64,000 nt of DNA from Noviherbaspirillum galbum (GCF_010974945.1 NZ_JAAIVB010000008.1:186001-250000); one strand, 5' to 3'; shown: positions 9,500 through 17,708, numbered from the stretch's first letter. Program-made: numbers and translations. Notes: generated from the letters alone by a model not told the origin.

Positions 9500-9697
9500 C
9501 ATTCTTGCCTCGCCCTTGTTTTCGCCTTCCGTGGCGGCGGCAATCAGCCTGCAACAGGCATGCCGGTTTTTAGTAAATTTCCTTGAAGCGATTCCTCCCA
9601 TCATCTAAACTTTGGGCTTTAGCAACGGGCTCGCGCCCGTTCCCTAGCACAACGTTCTTTGTGCCGGCTTCGCCTCTCGCGCCCGACTTCCCAATCG

Positions 9698-11800
9698 ATG
9701 GAAATGGTCCCATCCCTCGCAAACAGCAACATCAAGCCGGAGCTATTCCAGCAGCTGATCGGCGCCATTTCCGAATTCGCGATCTACGTCCTTTCCCCGC
9801 AAGGCAACGTGCAATCCTGGAACGCCGGCGCAGAGCGCTTCAAGCAGTACCGCGCGCATGAAATCCTCGGCTTGCATTTTTCCCGCTTCTATACCGCCGA
9901 CGACCTCGCTGCCGACAAGCCCGGACAGGCCCTGCGCATCGCACGCCAGACCGGCACCTTCGAGGACGAAGGCTGGCGGGTGCGCAAGGACGGAACGCGC
10001 TTCTGGGCAAGCGTGGTCATCAATGCCATCACCGACGGCGCGGGCGACCTCTCAGGCTTCGCCAAGATCACCCGTGACATGACGGACCGCAAGCGCGCGC
10101 AGGAAGCCCTGCGCGCCAGCGAAGAGCAGTTCCGGCTGCTGGTGCAGAACCTGGCGGAATATGCCGTCTATACCCTGTCGGCAGAGGGCGTGATCACGAG
10201 CTGGAATACCGGCGCGGCGCGCATCAAGGGCTATGCCAGCGACGAGGTCGTTGGCCGCCACTTTTCCTGCTTCTACACCGAGGAAGACCGCGCGAGCGGC
10301 CTGCCCATGGCCGCGCTGGCGACGGCGTGCCAGGCCGGCCGCTTCGCCGCCGAAGGCTGGCGGCTGCGCAAGGACCAGACCCGCTTCATGGCCAGCGTCA
10401 TCATCGAGCCGCGCTGCAATGCGCTCGGCGAAGTGATCGGCTTCACCAAGGTCACGCGCGACGTCACCGACCGCCTGCGGGCAGCGGAAGTCGAAGCGCG
10501 CGCCTCCACGGTGGACGCCCTCACCGGCCTGTCCAACCGTCAGCTCTTCGAAACCCTGCTGCGCCAGCGCCTCATCGACCGCCAGCACCAGGTGCAGGCC
10601 GTGCTGCTGCTCGACATCGATCACTTCCGCGAATTCAACAACACGCTCGGGCATCACGCCGGGGATGCGATCCTGCAGCAGGTCGGAGCCCGGATCACGC
10701 AGGCCTTGCGGCCCGGAGATATCGTGGCGCGCCTCGGCAGCGATGAGTTCGCCATCGTCGCCGAATGCAAGTACGGCGAGACCTCGGCGGCCCGCGTCGC
10801 CGAAAAGCTTGTGCATGCCATCGGCGCACCCATGCCGCAGATCGGCCAGGGCGTGCGGGTGAACATGTCGGCAGGCATCAGCATCACCGCGTCAGACGGC
10901 GCCGACCACCGCGAGCTGCTGCAGAGCGCCTATGTCGCCCTGTATCGCGCGAAGGCGGAGGGCGGCAGGACCCACCGTTTCTTCACCGAGGAACTCGGCG
11001 CTGCTTCCAGGCGCCGCCTCGCCCTGCAGTTCGCCTTGCAGCACGCGATCGACCGGCGGGAGCTCGCGGTGCATTACCAGCCGCGCATCGCCCTCGGCAG
11101 CAGGCATATCGTCGGACTGGAAGCCTTGCTGCGCTGGACGCATCCCGACTTGGGCCCCATCCCGCCGGTGGACTTCATTCCGCTGGCGGAAGAGTCAGGC
11201 CTGATCGAACAGCTCGGCTTGTGGGTCCTGCAGGAAGCCGTGCGCCAGACCGCGGCCTGGATCGCACGGCTCGAACGTCCGCTGGCGGTGTCGGTCAATG
11301 TCTCGGCCAAGCAGCTGGCGAACCCGCGCTTCATCCAAGATGTGCTCGACACCCTGCGCCAGCATGCGCTGCCGCCGGATTGCCTCGAACTCGAGGTGAC
11401 GGAAAGCAGCCTCATGCACGATATGAAATTATCCAGGCGCGTGCTGGGCGAACTGCGGGCGCATGGTATCAAGCTGTCAGTGGATGACTTCGGCACGGGC
11501 TACTCGTCGCTGTCCTACCTGCGCGAATTCCCGCTCGACTGCCTGAAACTCGATCGTTCCTTCCTCGGCAAGAACCTCGACACCGACAAGAAGCAGCACC
11601 GCCTCGCCGCGGCCATCATCGAACTGGCGCATACCCTCGACCTGCGGGTGGTCGCGGAAGGCGTCGAAACCACGGAACATCTCGCTTTCCTCGAAAAGAC
11701 CGACTGCGAGGAAATCCAGGGCTTCCTTTTCTGCCGCCCGCTGCCGCCCGACCTGCTTGCATCCATCCTCGAGGACGGCACCTGCAGCGCAGGCAGCTGA
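9698..11800 (+). CDS. PAS-PAS-GGDEF-EAL protein with degenerate GGDEF
   Basis: 700 aa, soluble. Two successive PAS domains of similar sequence (about 15-120 and 140-250; both contain SWN.GA.R and a FY.x.D segment), then GGDEF and EAL. The cyclase signature reads GSDEF rather than GGDEF, although the RxxD inhibitory site (RPGD) is kept. The EAL part keeps EAL, TES, DDFGTG, LKLD and AEGVE. I infer a phosphodiesterase whose GGDEF domain binds GTP or is inactive. The two PAS domains look like tandem duplicates. The start is uncertain: no Shine-Dalgarno precedes the ATGs at 9698 or 9704, and a TTG at 9659 is in frame. It is convergent with the MFS gene. Confidence 0.88.
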   Translation: MEMVPSLANSNIKPELFQQLIGAISEFAIYVLSPQGNVQSWNAGAERFKQYRAHEILGLHFSRFYTADDLAADKPGQALRIARQTGTFEDEGWRVRKDGTRFWASVVINAITDGAGDLSGFAKITRDMTDRKRAQEALRASEEQFRLLVQNLAEYAVYTLSAEGVITSWNTGAARIKGYASDEVVGRHFSCFYTEEDRASGLPMAALATACQAGRFAAEGWRLRKDQTRFMASVIIEPRCNALGEVIGFTKVTRDVTDRLRAAEVEARASTVDALTGLSNRQLFETLLRQRLIDRQHQVQAVLLLDIDHFREFNNTLGHHAGDAILQQVGARITQALRPGDIVARLGSDEFAIVAECKYGETSAARVAEKLVHAIGAPMPQIGQGVRVNMSAGISITASDGADHRELLQSAYVALYRAKAEGGRTHRFFTEELGAASRRRLALQFALQHAIDRRELAVHYQPRIALGSRHIVGLEALLRWTHPDLGPIPPVDFIPLAEESGLIEQLGLWVLQEAVRQTAAWIARLERPLAVSVNVSAKQLANPRFIQDVLDTLRQHALPPDCLELEVTESSLMHDMKLSRRVLGELRAHGIKLSVDDFGTGYSSLSYLREFPLDCLKLDRSFLGKNLDTDKKQHRLAAAIIELAHTLDLRVVAEGVETTEHLAFLEKTDCEEIQGFLFCRPLPPDLLASILEDGTCSAGS

Positions 11801-11813
11801 CAAACGAACCCTG

Positions 11814-13028
11814 TTACGCCGGCGCGGCAGCCAGCACCGGCCGCGCTTCGCGGATCGGCAGGTTCGCGAGGGCGGCCAGCGCCGCCAGCACGATGTCCGC
11901 GTACCACATCCAGTCATAGTTGCCGGTGCGTGACAGCGCGATGCCGCCGAGCCAGGCCCCGAAGAAGCCGCCGATCTGGTGGCTGAGCAGGGTGAGCCCG
12001 AACAGGGTCGCGAGGTAGCGCGGACCGAAGAGCTTCCCGACCAGCCCCGCCGTCGGCGGCACGGTGGCCAGCCAGGTCAGTCCGAGCACCGCCGCGAACA
12101 CGTAGAACGTGAGCATGGTCTTGGGCGCGGCGAGGTAAAGCGCGATGGCCACCGCGCGCGACGCGTACATCCAGGTCAGGATGAGTTTCATGCGGTAAGT
12201 CTTGCCCAGCCATCCGGCGCCGATGCTGCCCACGATGTTCGCCAGGCCGATGATCGCGATCGAGGTTGCGCCGACGGCGGCAGGCAATCCGCACAGGGCA
12301 ACCTCTCCGGGCAGGTGCGTCACGAGGAACGCGATGTGGAAGCCGCAGGTGAAGAAGCCGGCATGCAGCAGCAGGTAGCTGCGGTCCCGGAAGGCGATCC
12401 GCGTCTGCTCGCCCAGCGTCATGCCGCCCGCCTGCCCGGCGGCGCGCGCCTCGGCGACGCCGGGACGCTCGCGCAGCGGCATCGCCAGCAACACCGGGGC
12501 CAGCGTCGTGACCGCCAGCGTCAGCATCGCGCTGACCCAGCCGAAGGCATTGATGAGCGCCTGCGTTACCGGCGCGAACAGGAATTGTCCGAACGATCCG
12601 CCGGCATTGATGAAGCCCGATGCCGACGAACGCTGCTCGGGAGCAAGCCGCTGCGCCGCCGCGCCGATTAGGATGGAAAAACTGCCGGCGCCGGCGCCGG
12701 CCGCGGTCAGCACGCCCAACGCCAGGGTCAGGCCGAAGCCGGTGCCCATGAAGGGCGTCATTGCCATTCCGGCGGCCATCAGCAGCGCGCCGAGCACGAT
12801 CACGCGGAATGATCCGACACGGTCGGCAAGCATGCCGAACAAGGGTTGCGCCGCGCCCCAGGCGAATTGCCCGACCGCCAGCGCGAAGCTGACGGTCACG
12901 ATGCCAAGGCCGGTCGAGGTGTTCAGCGGCGAGACGAAGAGGCCCGTGGATTGCCGTATGCCCATGGTGACCGCAAGGATCGCCGCCGAGGAAATCACCA
13001 GGCTCCAGAATTGCCGCTGTGTGCTCAT
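11814..13028 (-). CDS. MFS transporter
   Basis: 404 aa, twelve predicted membrane segments with the usual central loop at about 190-210 and the GxLADR-type motif between segments 2 and 3 (GMLADRVGSFRV). I chose the ATG at 13028 because GAGG precedes it; another ATG sits four codons upstream. The sequence resembles the monocarboxylate or oxalate/formate-type branch of MFS, but the substrate cannot be told. It ends 13 bp from the convergent GGDEF-EAL gene. Confidence 0.85.
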   Translation of the reverse strand: MSTQRQFWSLVISSAAILAVTMGIRQSTGLFVSPLNTSTGLGIVTVSFALAVGQFAWGAAQPLFGMLADRVGSFRVIVLGALLMAAGMAMTPFMGTGFGLTLALGVLTAAGAGAGSFSILIGAAAQRLAPEQRSSASGFINAGGSFGQFLFAPVTQALINAFGWVSAMLTLAVTTLAPVLLAMPLRERPGVAEARAAGQAGGMTLGEQTRIAFRDRSYLLLHAGFFTCGFHIAFLVTHLPGEVALCGLPAAVGATSIAIIGLANIVGSIGAGWLGKTYRMKLILTWMYASRAVAIALYLAAPKTMLTFYVFAAVLGLTWLATVPPTAGLVGKLFGPRYLATLFGLTLLSHQIGGFFGAWLGGIALSRTGNYDWMWYADIVLAALAALANLPIREARPVLAAAPA

Positions 13029-13363
13029 GTCAGGCCTCATGTCGGAAGAACGTCGCGTGTGAAGAAGAGATTACTCCATTCTCCGCGGCGCCGTCGGCCG
13101 GGCCCGGACGGACAATCTGCCACCGTTTCAGGGATAGAACCTGTACTCGGATCCGTCGACGTTCACCCGGAAGTCGATCTCAAGTCGCTATGCCGCCAAG
13201 CGCGGGACGTTGTCGTCGAAGAGGTTCGAGAGCGGCAAGCTGGATGGATTCGCGCCGTACATACACGCAAATTTGGGCGAGACCATGAAGCCGTACGCGA
13301 GATCGAGCATGCCGGCATCGTTTTCGCCCGCACATCTGCCACACGCGACGGTGTCGCTTTGGC

Positions 13364-13459
13364 TTAGACAGAAATGCTGCGATTCGCGCGCAGGAAGGTG
13401 ATGACAACGGAAAGAACCGACGATTTGGTCCTGATGCGGTGATAGAGAGAACGTCCCAT
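13364..13459 (-). CDS. Possible 31-residue small protein
   Basis: ATG at 13459 is preceded by AAGGAGG with five bases between, the best ribosome binding site in this region. The product starts MGRSLYHRIRTKSSV and continues LSVVITFLRANRSISV: basic, with a short hydrophobic centre (VLSVVITFL). That is too short for a confident membrane segment. A perfect FNR-type box lies about 140 bp upstream. I do not recognise the protein. The evidence is the ribosome binding site and context only. Confidence 0.35.
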   Translation of the reverse strand: MGRSLYHRIRTKSSVLSVVITFLRANRSISV

Positions 13460-13593
13460 GATGGCCTCCTTGACGATGGTTCGTATTTTCCGGGCTTTCG
13501 ATCCGGTCGCTGTGATGGTGCGCACAAGTGTGGAAATGCAACAGGGCCGCTATCCCACACCGGTTTGCTTGCAAGACGCGCGAAAACCAACAG

Positions 13594-13607
13594 TTGATCA
13601 AAATCAA
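13594..13607. promoter_or_regulatory. FNR/ANR-type binding site
   Basis: TTGATCAAAATCAA matches the FNR consensus TTGAT-N4-ATCAA at all ten specified positions. Being symmetric, it could serve the small ORF (minus) or the PYP-like operon (plus). It is centred about 80 bp upstream of the inferred start of the plus-strand promoter, so an action there would be of the far-upstream or repressing kind. Confidence 0.6.
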
Positions 13608-13628
13608 TGGCAGCCGTTTTAGCTCAAC

Positions 13629-13702
13629 GTCTTGGACAAGGTTTATTGACTTCGGGAAATATTAGCGATAAAGTAGGACTATTGCAAGTTTGTCTTGGAC
13701 AA
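13629..13702. repeat. 11-bp direct repeat flanking the PYP-operon promoter
   Basis: GTCTTGGACAA occurs at 13629-13639 and again at 13692-13702, 63 bp apart (about six helical turns). One copy is upstream of the -35 element and one downstream of the -10. This is a plausible pair of regulator sites that could support looping. Confidence 0.45.
13646..13674 (+). promoter_or_regulatory. Sigma-70-type promoter of the PYP-like operon
   Basis: TTGACT at 13646-13651, a 17-bp AT-rich spacer and TAAAGT at 13669-13674. It lies 180 bp before the first gene of the operon. Confidence 0.45.
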
Positions 13703-13853
13703 TTCGATTTTGTACTGCGCCGCAACCTGGGCGCGGCAGAGCCGGATGTCCATGCCGAAGGGCCGGACGACCCCAAGCTTGCGCGCGTCGTGTCGTCCTG
13801 CCTGCGGAAGCCCGTAGTCCGCTTCGTTGCTCCTACCATCTAGAAGGGTTGCC

Positions 13854-14246
13854 ATGCCTGAGAGCCTAATGCTTGCCTTTGACGACGCGGCGATCGCCGG
13901 CAGTCTTGACCAGCTTGACGACGAGGCGCTCGACGTCCTCGAGTTCGGCGTGATCGGCTTCGACAAGACGAACGTCGTCCGTCGCTACAACGCCTTCGAG
14001 TCGCGCTGCGCCGGCATTTCGCGCGAGCGGGTGCTGGGCCAGGCGCTGTTCACGAACGTGGCGCCATGCATGAACAACTTCATGGTTGCCCACCGCTTCG
14101 AGGAAGCCGCCGCGAACGGAACCGCGCTGGACGAAACCATTCCCTACGTGCTCACCTTGCGCATGCGCCCCACCAAGGTCCGGCTGCGCCTCCTGGCATC
14201 CCCTACCCTGACGCTGCAATACGTGCTCGTGAATCGTCTTCCCTGA
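13854..14246 (+). CDS. Photoactive-yellow-protein-like PAS protein
   Basis: 130 aa, the size of photoactive yellow protein (PYP, 125 aa), from an ATG with AGAAGGG upstream. The PYP landmarks align through almost the whole length: LDxLxFGxIxxD (26-37), YNAxE (45-49), NVAPC (68-72), and MxPTKVxxxL (104-113). In PYP numbering, Tyr42 is Tyr45, Glu46 is Glu49, the p-coumaroyl-binding Cys69 is Cys72 and Met100 is Met104. Thr50 and Arg52 are not kept (Ala53, Ile55). Chromophore attachment is therefore possible but unproven. No tyrosine ammonia lyase or coumaroyl-CoA ligase gene is in the window. It is the first gene of a three-gene operon; the next gene begins 8 bp later, with its ribosome binding site overlapping this stop codon. 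Inference: a sensor input for the two c-di-GMP enzymes behind it. Confidence 0.75.
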   Translation: MPESLMLAFDDAAIAGSLDQLDDEALDVLEFGVIGFDKTNVVRRYNAFESRCAGISRERVLGQALFTNVAPCMNNFMVAHRFEEAAANGTALDETIPYVLTLRMRPTKVRLRLLASPTLTLQYVLVNRLP

Positions 14247-14254
14247 GGATCGCC

Positions 14255-15556
14255 ATGACCCGACTGGAAGATGAATACGAAGCGCTGATCCAGTTCCTCT
14301 ATCTTGCGCCGGTCGGCCTCGTCCAGCTGGAGCATGATGGCGGCATCATGATGCTGAATCCGGTGTCTGCGCAGCTCCTCATGCCCATGACGCAGAACGG
14401 CGAGCTCACCAACCTGTTCGATGCGTTGTCCGGCGTCGCGCCCGACCTTCGCCAGCGCTGCGCGGCATTCACCGCGCCCCACGGCCGCATCTGCGATGCC
14501 CTGCGCCTGCAGTTCAGCGCGGGCACGCCTGGCAAGAAGGACACCCAGTTCCTGTCCCTCAGCCTCCTGAAGCTCGATGACAGCCGCCTGATGGCCGTGC
14601 TGGAAGACATTACCGGCCAGGTGCGGCGCGAGGAAATCCTGTCGCGCAACAAGGCCTGGCTCAATGCCATCCTTGCCGGCATCAGCGATTATGCGGTGAT
14701 GAGCATCAACAGCGAAGGCCTGGTGGAAGACTGGAACGACAGCATCGGCCGGCTGACCGGCTGGGGCGAAGGCGAGATCCTGGGCCAGCCCTATGACCGC
14801 TTCTTCATGCCCGGCGCCAGCACGCCGGACGCCCTGACCGACCGCCTGCGCGAAGCGGAAGACTGCGGCTGGAGCCTGCGCGAGGTGCAATGCCGCCGCC
14901 ATGACGGCACGCCGTTCTTTGCCAGCACGCTGATCGTTCCGGTGCACAGCGCCGGACCGACCTCGGACAGGCGCTACTGCCTGGTGATACGCAACATCGC
15001 CGACAAGAAGGAGGCGCTGGAGAGCCAGTTCAAGGCGGCGTACTGCGATTACCTGACCGGGCTGCCGAACCGGCGCGCCTTCTTCGAGGAAGCGCAGCGC
15101 GAGTTCGATCGCATGCAGATCGTTCCGAGGCACATTTCCCTGATCCTGTTCGACGCCGATAATTTCAAGCGCATCAATGACCGCTATGGGCATCCGGCTG
15201 GCGACGCCGTGCTGTGCGACCTCGCCGACCGCATGCGCCAGAGCTTCCGCATGGTGGACAGCCTGTGCCGCATGGGTGGCGAGGAATTCGCGGTGCTGCT
15301 CCCCTCCACGGATCTCGACGCCGCCCTCGCCGGCGCGGAACGCTTCCGCCAGCTCGTGGAAAGCCAGCCGGTCACGTTCGACGGGGAAGTCATCGCCTAT
15401 TCGGTCAGCGGCGGCGTGGCCACCAACGAGGCTGGCTGCATCGACATCGACGAACTCATCAAGCGCGCGGACCGCGCTCTTTACGAAGCCAAGCAGAAGG
15501 GCCGCAACCGCATCTGCGCCTGGGACCAGCGCACTGAACTCAAGGTGGTGGCATGA
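14255..15556 (+). CDS. Diguanylate cyclase (PAS-like, PAS, GGEEF)
   Basis: 433 aa from an ATG at 14255; its GAGGA ribosome binding site overlaps the stop of the PYP-like gene. Domains: an N-terminal PAS-like domain (1-125) with conserved MLNP and LLMP (41-44) motifs, a second PAS at about 130-252, and a GGDEF domain at about 262-425. The active site is an intact GGEEF (341-345) and the inhibitory site RMVD (332-335) is at the right distance, so an active, product-inhibited cyclase is predicted. The N-terminal domain is homologous to that of the next gene and is not a typical PAS. It may be the docking or sensing unit shared within the operon. No membrane segment. Confidence 0.9.
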   Translation: MTRLEDEYEALIQFLYLAPVGLVQLEHDGGIMMLNPVSAQLLMPMTQNGELTNLFDALSGVAPDLRQRCAAFTAPHGRICDALRLQFSAGTPGKKDTQFLSLSLLKLDDSRLMAVLEDITGQVRREEILSRNKAWLNAILAGISDYAVMSINSEGLVEDWNDSIGRLTGWGEGEILGQPYDRFFMPGASTPDALTDRLREAEDCGWSLREVQCRRHDGTPFFASTLIVPVHSAGPTSDRRYCLVIRNIADKKEALESQFKAAYCDYLTGLPNRRAFFEEAQREFDRMQIVPRHISLILFDADNFKRINDRYGHPAGDAVLCDLADRMRQSFRMVDSLCRMGGEEFAVLLPSTDLDAALAGAERFRQLVESQPVTFDGEVIAYSVSGGVATNEAGCIDIDELIKRADRALYEAKQKGRNRICAWDQRTELKVVA

Positions 15557-17322
15557 TCGCGGCGGAAGTCACCAGCCAGGACTACGAGGCGCTCGTCTCG
15601 TTCATGTATCGCGTGCCGATCGGCCTGGTCGAGTTCGACCGGGACGGCGCGATCGAGATGCTCAATCCGCTCGCCTCGCAACTGCTGATGCCGCTCGCCG
15701 AAAGCGGCATGCTCGACAACGTGTTCGCGGTGCTGGAGCCCACCATCAGCGACCTGCGCGCGCGGGTGCAGGGCTTCGCGCCGTCGAGCGGCGTGGTGTT
15801 CGAGGCGCTGCGGGCGACGGTCATGTCCGGCCCCGCATTTCCCGACCTTGCCCGGACGCTGTCGATCAGCCTGCTCAAGCTGGATGACGGCCATTTCATG
15901 CTGGCCTTGCTCGACGTGACCGTGGACGCGGACCGGGAACGCCAGCGCATCGCCGAGGTGCTGCACGAAGCGACCCATGTGGATGCCCTGACCCAGATGC
16001 CGAACCGGCTCGCGGTGCGCGAACGATTGTTGTCGCTGCTGGATGGCGGGCAGTTGTCGGCGGAGCGGACCGCCGCGGTGCTGTTCGTCAACATCGACCG
16101 CTTCAAGACGATCAACGACACCTTCAGCAATGCCGTGGGAGACGGCTTGCTGCAATCGATGGGCAAGAGGCTGCGCGGCCTGCTGCGCGGCTCCGACCTG
16201 GTCAACCCGCCTGCTGCCGGAGAGCAGATGGCCGCCCGTTTCAGCGGCGATGAATTCGTCGTCGTGCTGGATCACCTCAGGCGGCCGCAGGACGTGCGGA
16301 ACATCGCCGAACGCATGCTTGCATCATTGACCGGGGTGCATGAAGTGGCGGGCAAGAGCATTTCCTGCAGCGTCAGCATCGGCATCTCGCTGCTCGAGCA
16401 GGGCGAGGTGAGCGCGGACGACGTGATCCAGAATGCAAGCATCGCGATGGCCGAAGCAAAGCGTGCGGGAGGCGCCGGGTATCGCCTCTACGATCCCGCG
16501 ATGCGGGAGCGGGCGAAGCGCCGCGGGGAACTCGAAAGCGAGTTGCGTACCGCGCTCGAAACAGGACAGCTGCTCACCCACTACCAGCCGGTCATTACCG
16601 CCGAGGGCTTCAAGTCGCGCCACCTCGCCGGCGTCGAGGCGCTGGTGCGCTGGCGCCATCCGATCCGGGGCATGATTCCGCCGCTCGAATTCATCGGCGT
16701 GGCGGAAGACACGGGCCTGATCGTGCCGCTCGGCCATGCGGTGCTGCGCATGGCATGCATCGATTTCGTCGCCTGGAAACGCGAGCACGGCGATGCCGCG
16801 CCGCGCCGGCTGGCGGTGAACGTGTCCCGCGCCCAGCTGACCCTGCCCTCCTTCGCCGGCCAGGTCAAGGACGTGCTGGAAACGACGGGCATGCTGGCAT
16901 CCGACCTGCAGCTCGAACTGACGGAGTCGCTCGCGGTGCAGGACAGCGCGGTGCAGACCTGCCTGCTCGAACTCAAGGCGCTCGGCGTATCGCTCGCCCT
17001 GGATGACTTCGGCACCGGCTATTCTTCCTTGTCCTGTCTTCACCTGCTGCCGGTAGACACCGTCAAGATCGACCGTTCCTTCGTGGACAGCGCCGGCAGC
17101 AGCCTGCACCATCGCGTGCTGATCGAGGCCACCATCCGCGTCGCGCACAGCCTCGGCATGACGACCGTGGCCGAAGGCGTCGAGACCGGCGAACAGGCCA
17201 ACATCCTCGCCGCCCTGCACTGCGACAAGCTGCAAGGCTATTACTTCAGCCGTCCCTTGCCGGCGGAAGAACTCGTCGCCTGGATGACCCGCTCGCGGGA
17301 AGCCGAAGCGGATCTCGCCTGA
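15553..17322 (+). CDS. c-di-GMP phosphodiesterase (PAS-like, degenerate GGDEF, EAL)
   Basis: 589 aa. Its ATG overlaps the upstream stop (ATGA), implying translational coupling. The N-terminal domain (1-125) mirrors that of the preceding cyclase (YEALxxF, MLNP, LLMP at 44-47, LSxSLLKLDD). The GGDEF domain carries SGDEF and an insertion of about ten residues between the RxxD position (RGSD) and the signature, so cyclase activity and the inhibitory site are probably lost. The EAL domain keeps EAL, TES, DDFGTG, VKID and AEGVE, so phosphodiesterase activity is expected. Synthase and hydrolase are thus paired in one operon under the PYP-like protein. Confidence 0.9.
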   Translation: MIAAEVTSQDYEALVSFMYRVPIGLVEFDRDGAIEMLNPLASQLLMPLAESGMLDNVFAVLEPTISDLRARVQGFAPSSGVVFEALRATVMSGPAFPDLARTLSISLLKLDDGHFMLALLDVTVDADRERQRIAEVLHEATHVDALTQMPNRLAVRERLLSLLDGGQLSAERTAAVLFVNIDRFKTINDTFSNAVGDGLLQSMGKRLRGLLRGSDLVNPPAAGEQMAARFSGDEFVVVLDHLRRPQDVRNIAERMLASLTGVHEVAGKSISCSVSIGISLLEQGEVSADDVIQNASIAMAEAKRAGGAGYRLYDPAMRERAKRRGELESELRTALETGQLLTHYQPVITAEGFKSRHLAGVEALVRWRHPIRGMIPPLEFIGVAEDTGLIVPLGHAVLRMACIDFVAWKREHGDAAPRRLAVNVSRAQLTLPSFAGQVKDVLETTGMLASDLQLELTESLAVQDSAVQTCLLELKALGVSLALDDFGTGYSSLSCLHLLPVDTVKIDRSFVDSAGSSLHHRVLIEATIRVAHSLGMTTVAEGVETGEQANILAALHCDKLQGYYFSRPLPAEELVAWMTRSREAEADLA

Positions 17323-17347
17323 ACGGCCCCCTTGGCAAGCCAGCGAA

Positions 17348-17661
17348 TCACGCCAGCTTGAGCTTGCCTGCGATCCGACGCGCGATGCCCAGCGGGTTGT
17401 CGTTGCGCAGGGCCGCGGGCTGCAATCCCTCCGGCAGGCCCTGGTAGCAGGGATGCCCTCGGTGAGCATGGTGGCGCCGGTGCTGTCGTCGAGCGCGAGG
17501 ATATTGGCGGCGATGCGTTCCAGGAAGGCGGCGCGCCGGTCGAGGCTGCTTTCGCAGTAGGCGTCGAAGGCGGACCATGCCAGGGCACAGGCGCGGTCGA
17601 TGTCGCTGTCGGCGGCAAGGCCGGATGCCGGTTCCTAGGTTTCGCCAGTGGCGGGGTTCGC
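17348..17661 (-). pseudogene. Remnant of 2,5-dioxovalerate (ketoglutarate semialdehyde) dehydrogenase
   Basis: The minus strand encodes pieces of one aldehyde dehydrogenase in broken form. First NPATGE (17644-17661), then an in-frame TAG, then about 50 codons beginning EPASGLAADSDIDRACALAW that match the region after the family's N-terminal NPATGE motif. The reading then has to change frame to give YQGLPEGLQPAALRNDNPLG and the stop at 17348, which match the extreme C-terminus. About 400 codons carrying the catalytic Cys and Glu are missing, and the original start is replaced by a dispersed repeat. It directly follows gudD on the same strand, where the third enzyme of the glucarate pathway is often encoded. 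Confidence 0.75.
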
Positions 17662-17683
17662 CCTGTCATCCGCGATAGCCCCT

Positions 17684-17708
17684 GTCATCCCCGCGAAGGC
17701 GGGGATCC
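17684..17708. repeat. Dispersed palindromic repeat, copy 1
   Basis: GTCATCCCCGC-GAAG-GCGGGGATCC, a hairpin with an 8-bp perfect core stem (ATCCCCGC/GCGGGGAT) around a GAAG loop. A near-identical element lies at 23636-23665. It abuts the aldehyde dehydrogenase remnant and has replaced its N-terminus. Confidence 0.7.

Larger units (their letters stand above)
13029..13853. other. Long intergenic region (825 bp) before the PYP-like operon
   Basis: It contains a 31-codon ORF (13364-13459, minus), a perfect FNR-type box (13594-13607), an 11-bp direct repeat around a plausible promoter (13629-13702) and no other confident gene. A minus-strand frame ending at 13188 has GC-biased third positions for about 60 codons (13188-13370), which could be the tail of a decayed gene. 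I could not recognise it. Confidence 0.5.

Noticed and set aside
6878-9604. 908-codon open frame on the minus strand opposite the DUF6351 gene
   Set aside because: A GC-rich shadow: the plus strand has a lipoprotein signal, Shine-Dalgarno, promoter and terminator; the minus frame is low complexity and matches no domain.
13188-13607. 139-codon minus-strand frame in the long intergenic region
   Set aside because: No ribosome binding site at its start and its N-terminal half has unusual composition. Only the last 60 codons look coding-like, so I reported it only as a possible remnant.
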